Source: Cannabis sativa
Taxonomy: Eukaryota > Streptophyta > Magnoliopsida > Rosales > Cannabaceae
Length of the DNA: 64,000 nucleotides
Direction of reading: 5' to 3'
NCBI RefSeq assembly: GCF_029168945.1
Contig: NC_083604.1
Coordinates: 10,098,812 to 10,162,811 of the forward strand
Below, piece by piece: positions 1 through 12,336 of this stretch; the first letter of the stretch is position 1, and each line of letters begins with the position of its first letter. A program made the translations under genes and the position numbers. Under the pieces are notes generated by a model that saw nothing but the letters and a program-made list of their open reading frames with translations, was not told the DNA's origin and did no database searches.

Positions 1-1677
1 GTTTAAACTCATATATACTATATGACATTGAATTTCAGGTTCAAGTTATTAATAGTTATGAACTTAATTTATTTCTTAGAATGAGTCATACGTGCATAAT
101 TAGAAATACATAAATTTACAAAATTTGTAAATCCATGTGATCATATGATCTTATCACATTGATAAGAAACTATGTAATAAAAATCTAACAATGGCTCAAG
201 ATTGTTAAAAAAAATAATTTAAATATTTATTTCAGAAGTAATTTAATATATATATTTATTTTTTAAATAAATAAATAAAATCATATATATTAAAATAAAT
301 TATATTAGCAAAATAATTATCAATAAAAATATAACTTTATCTTATAAACAAGTATAAAAGAGAAATTAAATGATATACTACCTATATATTTTTTTTAAAA
401 TTAAAAATATAAAAATATACTTTCACTTTTTCTATGTGCAAGTATATGCACATTTTTCTTTTGAGCCTTATAATTAACAATGAGAAAAGTCTTCTGGTTC
501 TTCAACAAAATTTAGTCAAAGCCTTTAACAATTTATTGCATATGATTGATCATGTCAAAACAACTCAATTCATGAACTTCAAGTTCACTATAATTTGTAT
601 TTCAATGAAACTTTCATAAGGTAATGTAAAATCACTACAATGTATAAGTAATCATTGCAAGTTTAAATTATCAATACTTTATAACATTAAAGTATCTCCA
701 TGAGTACCTCTAGATTTAACAACTTCAGGACAAATCAAATGAACATTTATTAATAATTTCTACATTGTTCATTTACTCTTCAGGTTTTTTCAACTCATTC
801 TAACTCAATTTTTAATTATATTGATTTGCAGTTGGTGTATATCATTTTAAACTGTATCGTTCTTATATACTTTGTGCAATGATCATTTTTCAAAAATTAT
901 CATCGATCCCAACTGCTTCTCTCCCCTGATCGAGAAAAATTTTAAAATTATGATATCTAATAATATTTATGGACCTGTAGGGATTTTGATATATCACAAT
1001 GAATCAATATTTGTTTAAACTCATATATACTATATGACATTGAATTTCAGGTTCAAGTTATTAATAGTTATGAACTTAATTTATTTCTTAGAATGAGTCA
1101 TACGTGCATAATTAGAAATACATAAATTTACAAATTTTGTAAATCCATGTGATCATATGATCTTATCACAATGATAAGAAACTATGTAATAAAAATCTAA
1201 CAATGGCTCAAGATTGTTAAAAAAAATAATTTAAATATTTATTTCAAAAGTAATTTAATATATATTTATCTTTTAAATAAATAAATAAAATCATATATAT
1301 ATTAAAATAAATTATATTAGCAAAATAATTATCAATAAAAATATAACTTTATCTTATAAACAAGTATAAAAGAAAAATTAAATGATATACTACCTATATA
1401 TTTTTTTTAAAATTAAAAATATAAAAATATACTTTCACTTTTTCTATGTGCAAGTATATGCACATTTTTCTTTTGAGCCTTATAAATTAACAATGAGAAA
1501 AGTCTTCTGGTTCTTCAACAAAATTTAGTCAAAGCCTTTAACAATTTATTGCATATGATTGATCATGTCAAAACAACTCAATTCATGAACTTCAAGTTCA
1601 CTATAATTTGTATTTCAATGAAACTTTCATAAGGTAATGTAAAATCACTACAATGTATAAGTAATCATTGCAAGTTT
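1..1677. repeat. Direct duplication, 1012-bp period
   Basis: Bases 1-666 recur almost unchanged at 1013-1677, with only scattered substitutions and 1-2 base indels. Both copies start GTTTAAACTCATATATAC and diverge after CATTGCAAGTTT. The 346 bases between them (667-1012) occur once here. Because copy 1 begins at the very edge of the window, the period could be part of a longer array upstream. There are no TG..CA ends, so this is not an obvious LTR pair. The high identity suggests a recent duplication. No convincing coding potential; the 61-residue ORF at 434-619 is not preserved as a gene. Confidence 0.85.
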
Positions 1678-1947
1678 TATTTTTATATACACAAATAAAA
1701 TAATTATATTATTCTCTAAAATATATACACTCTTCAGGAGTCACTATTATGTTTATCAAATTTATATTTCATCATCATCAATTCAATGATGTGTACATTT
1801 GAAAGGTACAGATATAATCATCATATATCATTTATATTTCTTCATGTCTTTCTAACAAGTATCCAATATATTAATAGACTATTCAACAGTTTAATTATCA
1901 TGACTTGTCACTTTCATGACTTGATAAAAAAAAACTATACATCTAGA

Positions 1948-2219
1948 CAGTGGCGGACCCAGAATTTAAAGTGAGGGGGGGCATAAATAAATTTAAAAAG
2001 AAAATATAAAGTGTAGTTAGTGGGATTTGAACCTTTACCCTCTAACCTATTTACCAACTACCTTAACCATTACACCAAGGTTACTATTATGTCTATAAAT
2101 ATCATCTTTTAATACAAATATATGTTGTAACTTAGTAAAATACACATACATTTTTTTCTCGATTTTTTTTTTCAGGGGGGGCGACTGCCCCCCCTCGCTA
2201 CAATGTGGGTCCGCCCCTG
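1948..2219. mobile_element. hAT-type MITE, copy 1
   Basis: A 272-bp element with terminal inverted repeats (TIRs) CAGTGGCGGACCCA and TGGGTCCGCCCCTG, flanked by a perfect 8-bp target duplication CATCTAGA (1940-1947 and 2220-2227). An 8-bp duplication and CAG-starting termini fit the hAT superfamily. G/C runs lie just inside both ends and the middle is AT-rich. No transposase is present, so it is non-autonomous. A near-identical copy with its own perfect 8-bp duplication lies at 37194-37463. Confidence 0.92.
2023..2069 (-). other. tRNA-like pol III promoter boxes inside the hAT MITE
   Basis: On the minus strand the MITE carries TGGTTAAGGTAGTTGG (2054-2069), resembling a tRNA A box, followed at normal spacing by GGTTCAAATCC (2023-2033), a good match to the B-box consensus GGTTCRANTCC. 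The second MITE copy keeps both. Inference: the element contains a tRNA or SINE head. A full cloverleaf is not evident. Confidence 0.5.
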
Positions 2220-3497
2220 CATCTAGATACATATAAATATATTTAACTACTTCAATAAACTTTTTAAATAATCATTTTGTGATTCTTTAGTTGTATTCAC
2301 ATAAATACAATATTCTTTTTTTAACAAATATAAAATATTTACTTTAGGAAATGTTTGCCAAAATTTATATCGATATTAAATTACTTTTTATTGTCCTCAA
2401 AGAATACAAGAATATATCTTACCTAATATATAAAATGCCTATCTAACAGTTTTTGTTGTGCACTTAACAGAATATACCAAAAATTTAACAGAATATACCA
2501 CAAAAAAGTTATATTTAACAGACACCTATTCAATTTAAACCAGAATAATTGAAAGAAAAAAAATTTAAAAAAATAAACAAAAAAATATTACACATACACG
2601 ATCCATTTAAAAAAAAATTACAAAACAACATAACTATTGGGTAGATACCTATTCACATAAGCACCCATTCAATTACACAATTTATATATCAAAAATGACG
2701 CATCTTTGCAATAGTTTTAAAGAAAAAAAAACTTTGTTTGCTGCCATTAATTTGCAGTTATTATTAGAGCCTTCCAGAATTGTTGAAGCTTTATAATCTG
2801 CTAAAATCTTCAAAGTTCTCACGATCTGTACAGGTATTATTGAAAGAAAGAGATTGACAGAAATTTCATTTATATATGTGTGTCTCCATCTTTACCTGTT
2901 TGTATTTCTCATCCTAATCCCTATATGGTTTATATTTGTATTTATTTGTGTTTGGTCTTGTTGGTGATTTTCGGATTTGGTGTGTAGAGATTAGGCCGAA
3001 GTTTGTGAAAGTTTTCTGGGTTATTATTTTCGGGTAGAAGTGAGAAGAGAAAAATTAAGAACCCTAAACCATAGGTGTGTACAAAAGAGAAATAAGAAAA
3101 AAACTTAGAAAACCCTAATATTTCCTTACTGTTTTTAGAAGAAATTTATAAGAGAAAAGAAAGTATAAAAACCCATTACAACAATATAACCCTGCCATAA
3201 GAGTGAAAAGAAAAAGAAATATTAGAAACTTTAACTCCTAGAATTTATTTTTACCTCCTGCTTTTTTGTGTTGAAGAAAGAAAAGGATTTTGAAAGAATT
3301 TGAATATTCTTTTAGCAATAGTGGCTGCCGTAGGAATAGTTTTAGGATTTTAATGATATATGTTTCTTTCCTTTATATACTAGGTTTAGTTTAGAGTTTA
3401 ACTTATTGGGCTGATGCTATTCTTACTGGGCTGAAAATTAAAGAAAATGGTCATTGGGTTGCTTTATATATTGGGTTAGCTTTATATATGTATATAA

Positions 3498-3704
3498 TAT
3501 AGAGAAAATTATATCATAATACCAACTTTTGAAGAAATTTATGAAATACGCTTAATTATTTTAATTTATTGTTTTTTTAAAATAAACGGGTAGGTGTGTA
3601 TAGAGAAAATTATATCATAATACCAACTTTTGAAAAAATTTATGAAAATACGTTTAATTATTTTAATCTACTGTTTTTTTTTAAAATAAACGGGTAGGTG
3701 TGTA
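3498..3704. repeat. Two-copy tandem repeat, about 101-105 bp
   Basis: The unit starting TATAGAGAAAATTATATC and ending GGGTAGGTGTGTA occurs at 3498-3598 and again at 3599-3704 with a few substitutions and small indels. No function can be assigned. Confidence 0.85.
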
Positions 3705-4289
3705 CCCAAAAAAAAATAATTTTATTTTGCTGGCCACCGAGAATCAGAAATTCTCTATTTTGTTTTTATCTCTTAGAGAGATATTAGTGTTGTTTTTTTA
3801 AACTCTCTTATTTTTTTAACAATGAGTTTTTTATTTATTATCTTTTGTCTTTTTCTCTATTTTTTTTTTTAAAGACAAGTTTGTTTTTGTCTTTTTTTTC
3901 TTTACTAAATGAAATTATATCTCTCTCTTACTTTCTTATAATTTTTTTATTATTTTAATTTTCTAAAATGCTATATAAATAAGATTATCATTTTATTATG
4001 TGGGTTATATTTTCTCACGAAAAAAAAAATAATCATAATAAAAGATATAATTTATTTTCTTTTTAGTTTCTTTTGTATTTAATTAGTAGGAAAAAAAAAT
4101 TAATTCAAACAAAATTTATTGGTAATTAAATAAAATGCTATGTTTTGTGTGATTTATTAAAAAAAACTCAAATAAACTTTAACATATCAATCAAAATTAC
4201 ACAATAATAAAAAAATATGTTATAAATTTATTACTATAAATAAAAGTAACATAAATGTGTCTTAAACAACATATCAACAGAAGTATTAC

Positions 4290-4827
4290 TAGGGATGCAC
4301 ACGGGGCGGGGAATTGGCGGGGAGTGCTCCCCCCGTCCCCATCCCCATTTAGAATTTTAATCCCCATCCCCACTTATTCCCCATCGAGGATGGGGCGGGG
4401 AATCCCTTAATGGGGCGGGGACGGGGCGGGGAATCCCCTAATAATATAATAAAGTTTATAATTAAATTTTTAATATACAAAAATATTAAATTACATAAAA
4501 ATTAAAATATTACACATTAATTATTATTCAATAAACTAATTATTATCCAAAATATAACTTAAAATTCATAAAAAAAAATACTAATATACTAAAAAAATAC
4601 AAACATAAATTATAAATTATAAAATATTATTAAAAATATAAGATAAAATACTAAACGGGTCCCCGTCGGGGCGGGGAGTGTGATCCTCGTCCCCGCCCCG
4701 TTTAACATTTGGGGACAAAAAGTGATCCCCGTCCCCGCCCCGTTCCCCATTTAGACGAGGAATTCCCGCCCCATTAGGGGCGGGTCCCCGCGGGGCCCCA
4801 TCCCCGTGGGGGAAATGTGCATCCCTA
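4290..4827. mobile_element. hAT-type non-autonomous element with GC-rich arms, copy 1
   Basis: A 538-bp element with TIR TAGGGATGCACA at the left and TGTGCATCCCTA (with one variation) at the right. The flanks AGTATTAC and ATGATTAC match at 6 of 8 positions, an aged 8-bp duplication. Both arms are unusually rich in CCCCGTCCCC / GGGGCGGGGA motifs, while the centre is AT-rich. A second copy in reverse orientation at 60850-61389 has a perfect 8-bp duplication, which supports the assignment. Confidence 0.85.
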
Positions 4828-5648
4828 ATGATTACCTTGAAAAATAAATCCCAATAATATTATTTATAAAATGAAATGATCAACAGAATGATCCAAAAAT
4901 ATTTTTTAAAATACTAGAGATGAGAGAGATAAAATAATTAAAAAAGAAAAAAAAAATGTGATATATTTCAATGAAAAAAAACTGATCACATTAGAGAGAT
5001 AATTATTTCTCTTTTCGGTATATGGCGTCATTTGCTATGTAGTGTGTGCACTATTTAAATTGTTGAACCTTTTCTTGTAATTAGTTTGAATATTGGGTAT
5101 GTTATTAAAAATTCCTCTATAATATATTTGACTTTATATATACATTATATATATAATGTAAAAAAAAAAATGGATAAATTAGGAAAATACTTAGAATCCT
5201 AAACCTATTTTATGTAACAGAAATAAAAATGTATAAAAAAATATAGAACCATAGAAAATATACCTGTGAGATTTAGTTTTAAAACCATAGAAAAAATAGA
5301 ACCTATTGTCTTGGGCTGATCTTACCTATTGGGTTGGGCTGAATTGTTAGTTTTAAAATATAGCATATAATTGTTAGTTTGAAATTTTATAACTATCGTC
5401 ACTATAGTATGAATATAACATTGCCTTTTTTAATGGGTATAAGACATGGTATACGAAATAAAGTAAAAAGTTGGCTCGGATTGTTAATATATAGAACAGT
5501 TTACATAATAGTAGAACATATAAAAAGTTATAATTTAAATTAAATATTATAATATACTTTTATATTTAACTGCTATTTGTTGACATTTTATTATTTATTA
5601 ATTATTTTTTACAACATTGATAAATACAGCTACAAATTATAAGCATAC

Positions 5649-5915
5649 ATGGCTAATGATGAGGATTGGTTTCCATTTACGGATAATGCCGGCATTGTAA
5701 TTTCTTACCTTAATGCTTATGTAGTTGGAGAAAATGATAAGTGTTTAGGTGAAAATTGTCCCGTATGCTTAGAAGAATTTAAAATAGGCACAAATGGTGC
5801 AAAAATGCCCACATGTATGCATTTATTTCATGTAGATTGTATTGCTAATTGGCTTCGTAGGAATCCAACTTGTCCTGTTTGTAGGTCTCATTTATTTTAT
5901 TTAATTTGGCTGTAA
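5649..5915 (+). CDS. Small RING-H2 finger protein (putative E3 ubiquitin ligase)
   Basis: An 88-residue ORF with a complete RING-H2 domain: Cys37, Cys40, Cys56, His58, His61, Cys64, Cys75 and Cys78, spaced C-x2-C-x15-C-x-H-x2-H-x2-C-x10-C-x2-C. Such domains bind two zinc ions and recruit E2 ubiquitin-conjugating enzymes. The Pro after Cys75 (CPVC) and Trp68 sit where active E3s have them. There is no transmembrane segment, so a cytosolic or nuclear protein is likely. It lies about 370 bp upstream of the Helitron Rep gene in the same orientation and inside the proposed Helitron. It could be a captured host fragment, an unannotated last exon of a larger gene, or a co-opted helper. The zinc ligands are intact, unlike the neighbouring Rep gene. 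Expression is unknown. Confidence 0.6.
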   Translation: MANDEDWFPFTDNAGIVISYLNAYVVGENDKCLGENCPVCLEEFKIGTNGAKMPTCMHLFHVDCIANWLRRNPTCPVCRSHLFYLIWL

Positions 5916-6284
5916 CTTGTAACAATTAATATTACTTATTTAGATGAAAGTTATTTGGTTAAATTTGATTGTATCTTTTAACTATTAATATTAATATTAG
6001 TTAAATATATCAAAGTTATTCCAATTAGTTTAGTTGTAAATTGTAATAATTAATACATTATATTTCAAAATTATTACTATTGAGAAAAAAAATTACTAAA
6101 AAAATGCTAATTTAAGAAAAAAAAAATTCTTTAGAAAACTATCATAATATATACTATTATCATTTAAATATGTAGGAACTAAACCTTATAACTTTTAACT
6201 TCTCATATTTTCATTTTGCAGTTTAAATAATAAAAAATTAATTTAATAGTTTTTGTATTTGTATTTGTAAACCAGGAAAAGAAA
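5916..6284. other. AT-rich spacer between the RING ORF and Helitron Rep
   Basis: About 370 bp of AT-rich DNA. It would contain the 3' end of the RING transcript and the Rep promoter. I see no further gene or structured element. Confidence 0.5.
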
Positions 6285-9200
6285 ATGAAAAAAAGAAAAC
6301 TTTATAAAGATCTATCAGAAGAAATGAAAGAAAAAATTTGCCAAAGAAAAAGAGAAAGATATGCTCAAAAAAAAATTGCAAGAAATAATGCAATTTCTAT
6401 AGATGAATCATCATCAAGCATCCAAAATCACTTTCACGAGGCTAATAATAATACAATGAGAAGTAAGGAAGCTGATAATATCATGAATAATATTTGTGAA
6501 ACGTCTACACAACTATCAACAATTAATGCAGGTAACTAATTTTTATTTACATATAAATTATTTAAGTTTATATACTAAGTTTTCATTTGAAAATAAATAA
6601 ATAATAAATAATTAATTTACAATATTTTTTTGGTGTATAAACAGATCCAAACAACAAATCATATCCCAACTTAAAGATTAGAAAATTTGTCAATGATGTC
6701 CCATATGAAGCTTCTACTTTGAAATTAATGCCAATATGTGTACATTGCAAAGCAAAAAGATATCCTCATGAGACATCTGGATTTTGTTGTGCTAATGGAA
6801 AGATTCGATTAGCCAAAACCAATGTTCATGAAAAGCTTCGTGATTTGTTAACAAGTAACACATATGAATCTACTCAATTTAGGACATATATTCGCACTTA
6901 CAACAACAAGTTTGCATTTACATCATTTGGAGTTAAAGTTGATAAAGATCTTTGTCGAAGGAATAAAGGAATCTACACTTTCAGAAGTCAAGGACAAATA
7001 TATCACTACATTAATGATTTGCTTCCCTCAAATGGCCATCCGTCTAAGCTACAATTATATTTCTATGAACACAGATCATGAATTAGAAAATCGTCTTTCA
7101 GATTCAAAAATAATGGTTCCATCAGTTGTTGGTGAACTAATAGAAATTCTCCAAATCAATCCATATTCTTCATTTTTCAGATCACTAGGTGATTTGGAAC
7201 ATCTTGAAAACCAAAAAATAATTATACGAACAGATATTGGACTTGATCAACGCGTTTACAATGCCCCAACGTCTTCACAAGTTGCAGCAATATGGACAGA
7301 AAATGATGATGGTGAAGAACTAATTGGTCGTGACATTTTTGTATATAATCATTCTGGTTTAAGTCATAAAGTGCAATACTATTACGGTTGTTATGATCCA
7401 CTACAATATCCATTGTTGTTTCCCTATGGAGATATTGGATGGCATGAAGACATTAAAAGGAATAGTGGAGGTCGCAATTCTACATATAATGAAATAAATC
7501 AATCTGTAAACCCTGACCAATCAACCAATGCAGATGAATTAATTGCAAGAGAAGAAAGAGGTTAGATAACAATATTAAAATACAAATTAATTATAAATAT
7601 TTAATTAACAAGAACTTACTTACGTTTTACTTTGGCAGTATTAAACAAACGAAAAAAAAAGGGGAAGTAGTTTCATGCCGTGAATATTACTGTTACAAAC
7701 TACAGATTCGAGAAAATGACAATTCAATCTTACTTAAGTTTGGAAGACTATTACAACAATATGTTGTTGATATGTATGTTAAAATTGAAACGTCAAGATT
7801 GGATTATTATCGACGCTACCAAGAAGAATTTCGGCATGAGATATATCGAGGTATTGTCGATACATTTACTCTCGGAGAAAGAAATGCTTCTAATATTGGA
7901 AAACGTATGATTCTCCCATCATCATTTATTGGAGGTCCGAGGGACATGAGAAAACGATACATGGAAGCAATGGCTTTAGTTCAACATTATGGAAAACCTG
8001 ATATTTTCTTAACAATGACATGCAATCCAAATTGGCCAGAAATTATTAATGAACTAGAAGAACATGAAGAGAGTCAAAATAGACCTGACTTGGTTTCTCG
8101 AGTTTTCCATTCAAAATTAGAAGAAATGAAAGATGAATTATTTAAGAGAAAAATATTCGGTGAAGTTTCAGCTTATGTTTACGTCATTGAGCACCAAAAA
8201 AGAGGTCTTCCACATGCCCACTTCTTAATTATCTTACAAAGAGACTACAAATTATATGCACCAGAATCTTTTGATGAAATTGTTTCAGCAGAAATACCCG
8301 ATAAAAACACAAACCCCCATCTTTATAAAATCGTTGTGAAGCATATGATGCACGGACCATGTGGAGTATTGAAACCGTCAAATATTTGCATGAAAAAAAA
8401 TGGATTTTGCAAAAGTAATTATCCAAAAAACTATGCACCAAACACAACTGTAGGTAGTGATTGCTTTCCTATCTATAAGCGTCCACATAATGGGGTATAT
8501 GTTAAAGTAAGAGGAAGCAAATTAGACAATCGTTGGGTTGTTCCATATAATCCATATTTACTAGCAAAATTTGATTGTCACATTAATGTCGAAATTTGCT
8601 CAACGGTAAAAGCAGTCAAATATCTCTACAAGTACATTTACAAAGGTCATGATCGGGTTGCTTTTAACTTGACTTCGGAAGAAAGTATTAATGAAGTAGA
8701 TGAAATCAAACAATATCAGTGTGGTAGATGGATCACCCCTCCAGAAGCTATGTGGAGAAAATATGGATTTATTATTAATGAAATGTATCCATCAGTATAT
8801 AGCTTACATTTACATCTTGAAGATCAACAATCAGTCACTTTCCATGGAAATGCAGATCTAAATAATATTTTAAATTCAGACCGTTATCAAAAATCTATGC
8901 TTACAGAATTCTTTGCCACCAATAAAGTAGATGAAAATGCAAAAAGACTACTATACAAAGAATTTCCACAACATTACGTATGGGACAATCAGCACAAACA
9001 ATGGACTCCACGGAAAAAGAAAAAAGTAATAGGACGAATTGTTACAGCAAATCCCCTTGAAGGTGAAAGATATTATCTCCGATTACTACTAAGCCATGTA
9101 AGAGGACCTACATCCTTCGAAGATCTAAGATATATTGATGGAATAGTAGCTCCAACATTTCGTGATGCAGCAACAATGCGTGGTCTTCTCCAAACAGATA

Positions 9201-10963
9201 ATACCTTAGAAGATTGTTTGCAAGAAGCATCGATATTCCAAATGCCAAACAGTTTGAGACGGTTATTTGCAACAATATTGGTCTTCTGTAATCCTAATAA
9301 TCCAAGATATCTGTGGGAACGATTCGAAAAAGAGATGTCAATAGATTACAAAACATCAGAAGATTCCACTTCAAACGTAAGACTCGAAGCACTGAAGTCA
9401 ATTGCTTTAGCGATTGAGTCAATGGGGAAAGATATTAACACATTCAATCTCATAGACAACCACATCTCATTTGATGATGAAGAAATTCAGACAAGAGAAA
9501 TCAACGATGAACTAGGTGTCGAAGTCCCAGAAGAAGATAACGCAACATCAGAATACTTAAATAACGAACAAAAAGAAATTTACGATGCTATCCTAGAAAA
9601 AGTATTTGACAATAAAAGTGCTGCTTTCTTTATAGATGGACCTGGTGGAACTGGAAAAACATTCTTATACAAGGCTCTTTTGGCTAAAATACGATCAAAA
9701 AATTTAGTAGCTTTAGCAACTGCATCTTCAGGTGTTGCTGCATCCATTCTTCCTGGTGGGAGAACTGCACATTCAAGGTTTAAAATTCCACTTCATACTG
9801 GAGATAAAAACACATGTTCCGTGAGCAAACAAAGTGGTCTAGCAAACTTACTTCGCCAAGCAAAATTAATAATATGGGATGAAGCTCCAATGACAAGAAA
9901 ACAACATTTAGAAGCATTTGACCAAATGCTAAAGGATATTACTGATTCAGATCTACCATTCGGAGGAAAAGTAGTTGTTTTTGGCGGAGATTTTAGACAA
10001 GTTTTACTAGTTGTTCGTAAAGGTACAAGAGAAGAACAAGTTCAATCAAGTTTGGTATATTCATATTTGTGGTCTACATTAACCAAATTTCGATTAATAG
10101 AAAACATGCGAGCAAGATTAGATCCAGCATTCTCAAATTATGTATTAGAAGTTGGAAACGGAATGCCTCCAAACACAGTTAATGAAATAATAAAAATACC
10201 ACACCAAATGCTTATTCCATACATTGAAGAAAAGATTTCCGTTGATCAACTGATAGAAGATGTTTTCAACAACCTTACTGATTTTTCTAACAATATTTCA
10301 ACTGTGATGAATTGAGCAATATTAACACCAAAAAATGATTTCGTAGATGAAATAAACACATTGTTAATTAATAGATTCCCTGGTGAAGCACAACGGTATT
10401 ACAGTTATGACGAAACGATAGATGAATCTGAACAACCTGTAATGGAAGATTTCTTACACAAATTAACTCCTAATGGACTCCCGCCACATGAATTAATACT
10501 TAAGAAGAATTGTCCAATAATGCTACTCAGAAACATCAATGCTTCAGAAGGACTATGCAATGGAACCCGCTTAATTTGCAGAGGTTTTGATCGAAATATC
10601 ATAGACGCAGAAATTGCAGTGGGACATTATATTGGAAAAAGAGTATTCATTCCAAGGATTCCGTTCTTACCTAATGTTGATGAAAATGCTGGGTTTCCAT
10701 TCAAAAGAACTCAATTCCCAATTAGATTAAGTTTCGCAATGACGATAAATTAGTCACAAGGACAAACACTAGATTATGTTGGTATTTATTTGCCTCAGCC
10801 AGTATTCTCACATGGCCAATTATATGTAGCTTTATCAAGGGCAAAAACATCATCTACAGTAAAGATTTTAATACGACCAGTATCATCTCAGAAACTTGAA
10901 AAAAATTACACAAAAAATATTGTATTTACTAAATTACTTGAATTGTCAAGATTAAGTTTATAA
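6285..10963 (+). pseudogene. Helitron Rep/helicase, broken
   Basis: A Helitron replication initiator fused to a PIF1-type helicase. Model: exon 1 6285-6531, intron 6532-6644, exon 2 6645-7560, intron 7561-7638, exon 3 7639-10963. The basic N-terminus is followed by a cysteine-containing segment near 6730-6800. In the 7772-10315 reading frame the HUH nuclease motif is His148-Ala-His150 and the two-tyrosine motif is Tyr284/Tyr288. The helicase has Walker A at residues 623-630 (GPGGTGKT) and Walker B Asp703-Glu704. Breaks: a 1-base frameshift near 7067, a second in the A-run near 7652, a TGA at 10313-10315 (probably CGA to TGA), and a TAG at 10751-10753 in the final helicase motif region. The frame continues after each break to a TAA at 10961-10963. 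The catalytic residues are intact but the protein cannot be made whole. Confidence 0.92.
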
Positions 10964-11566
10964 ATTCTCAATGTACATGTATTTCCAAATAAGACATATT
11001 TCTCTTATTTATATCTATTATAAGTTATAATATTGTACTAAATCTTTATTTATTTTATTTAAAAGACAGAAATTTATTAATAAAAATAAAGAACATAATA
11101 AAAGAAAATTTCGCTGAGTGAGAGAGGTATTGATATGAGCCGGTGTCCTGCTGTGCTCCGGTATATACATTAACTACAATATACACAGAAAATATACATT
11201 AACTACAATAACATAAATGAAGCCAACACATTATACATCCTTCTATATGTCCCCCTCTCTTAAGCCACTTAGTCCCTCAAACGGATCTGTAAATTTAAAA
11301 ATCAAATACATTAGACAAGAAGCAAAATTCAGAATGACATGAAAAATGCGCAGAGATTAAAACAAATATGCTAACCCGGAGGAATGCACGAATTCTTTAC
11401 ATGTTTCCAACAACCCCACCAAGTGCAGCCTACAATGAGAGTAATTGTGAACATCAAAATAGAAAGAGATTCTGAATGGAGTTTTGAATTGAGCTCTCAA
11501 GGCTTGATTTCTTAATTGACTAATCTTTTAATTACACAACGTGCTTTGCACGTAGTTGCCGCCTAG
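10964..11566 (+). other. Helitron 3' non-coding region and terminus
   Basis: 600 bp of non-coding DNA after the helicase, ending in the terminal hairpin ACGTGC-TTT-GCACGT (11539-11553) and CTAG (11563-11566), the signals that terminate rolling-circle transfer. The next base is T, as expected for insertion between A and T. Confidence 0.88.
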
Positions 11567-12336
11567 TATATGAATATATATTTATCTCTTTTATTATATT
11601 TCAGTTAGTTATATGATGAATATTATGTTTGCATAATCTTCAGGATATATGCAAGATTTTATCGATGATACATAATCTTCTGGATATATGTATAATTTAT
11701 ATAGATTTTCTCTATCATATCATAGACACATATATTATAAATATTATAAATAATAAGAACATAATATATATATAAAATTAATAATAAACATATAAGAATA
11801 AGAACATATACATATACACATATAATATATAGATATTTAATAAAAAAAAAAAGAAAAAGAAAAAAGGGTTATTGAAATTGTTTCAGTCATATAAATATAT
11901 ATTTAGTGTATCGTGACCTTAAAACAGTATTCAAGAACTTTAACAAAATATTTACCTTGGGGCTTGGGCAGAGACTCGTGTTGATAACATGTTATAAAAT
12001 AATATAAAATAGATAAGAAGAAAAGAAGAGGAAGATGAAGAGAGAAAGAGAAACTAAATGAGAATTTCTCAGTTCTTTATTTCAATGGAGTGAACTCCTA
12101 TTTATACAAAAAAAAATGACTAAAAAAATGGGAAACTAAATCAATATAATAAAGGAAAATACAACCATGCATTAATGGTGATAATTAATTTGGTGATTTA
12201 AACATCATAAATAATATTTCATAACAAAAACAAATAATATTAATTAGAGAGATTTTAAAATATCACTTTACCGCCTCATATCTCTCCTTTACATATATAG
12301 ATATATATTCACTTTCAATTAAAATTGACAAACTTT
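11567..12336. other. AT-rich intergenic DNA
   Basis: Low-complexity AT-rich sequence with purine-rich stretches around 12000-12060. I see no gene, RNA or bounded element. Confidence 0.5.

Larger units (their letters stand above)
2417..5648. other. Non-coding left arm of the Helitron
   Basis: AT-rich sequence without convincing ORFs. It holds the proposed Helitron 5' end, the 101-bp tandem repeat, a hAT-type element and several poly-A/T tracts. No gene is seen here. Confidence 0.5.
2417..11566 (+). mobile_element. Helitron (autonomous type, decayed)
   Basis: The right end is clear: a perfect hairpin ACGTGCTTTGCACGT at 11539-11553, nine bases, then CTAG at 11563-11566 followed by T, which is the standard Helitron 3' terminus. 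The interior encodes a Rep/helicase (6285-10963) in the same orientation. The left end is a proposal: TCTTACCTAATATATAAAA at 2417 is preceded by A and has the TC plus TATATAAA shape common at plant Helitron 5' ends. That would make the element about 9.15 kb. Inside are a hAT element (4290-4827), a tandem repeat (3498-3704) and a RING-H2 ORF (5649-5915). If the true 5' end lies closer to the Rep gene, the RING ORF would be outside. Confidence 0.65.
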
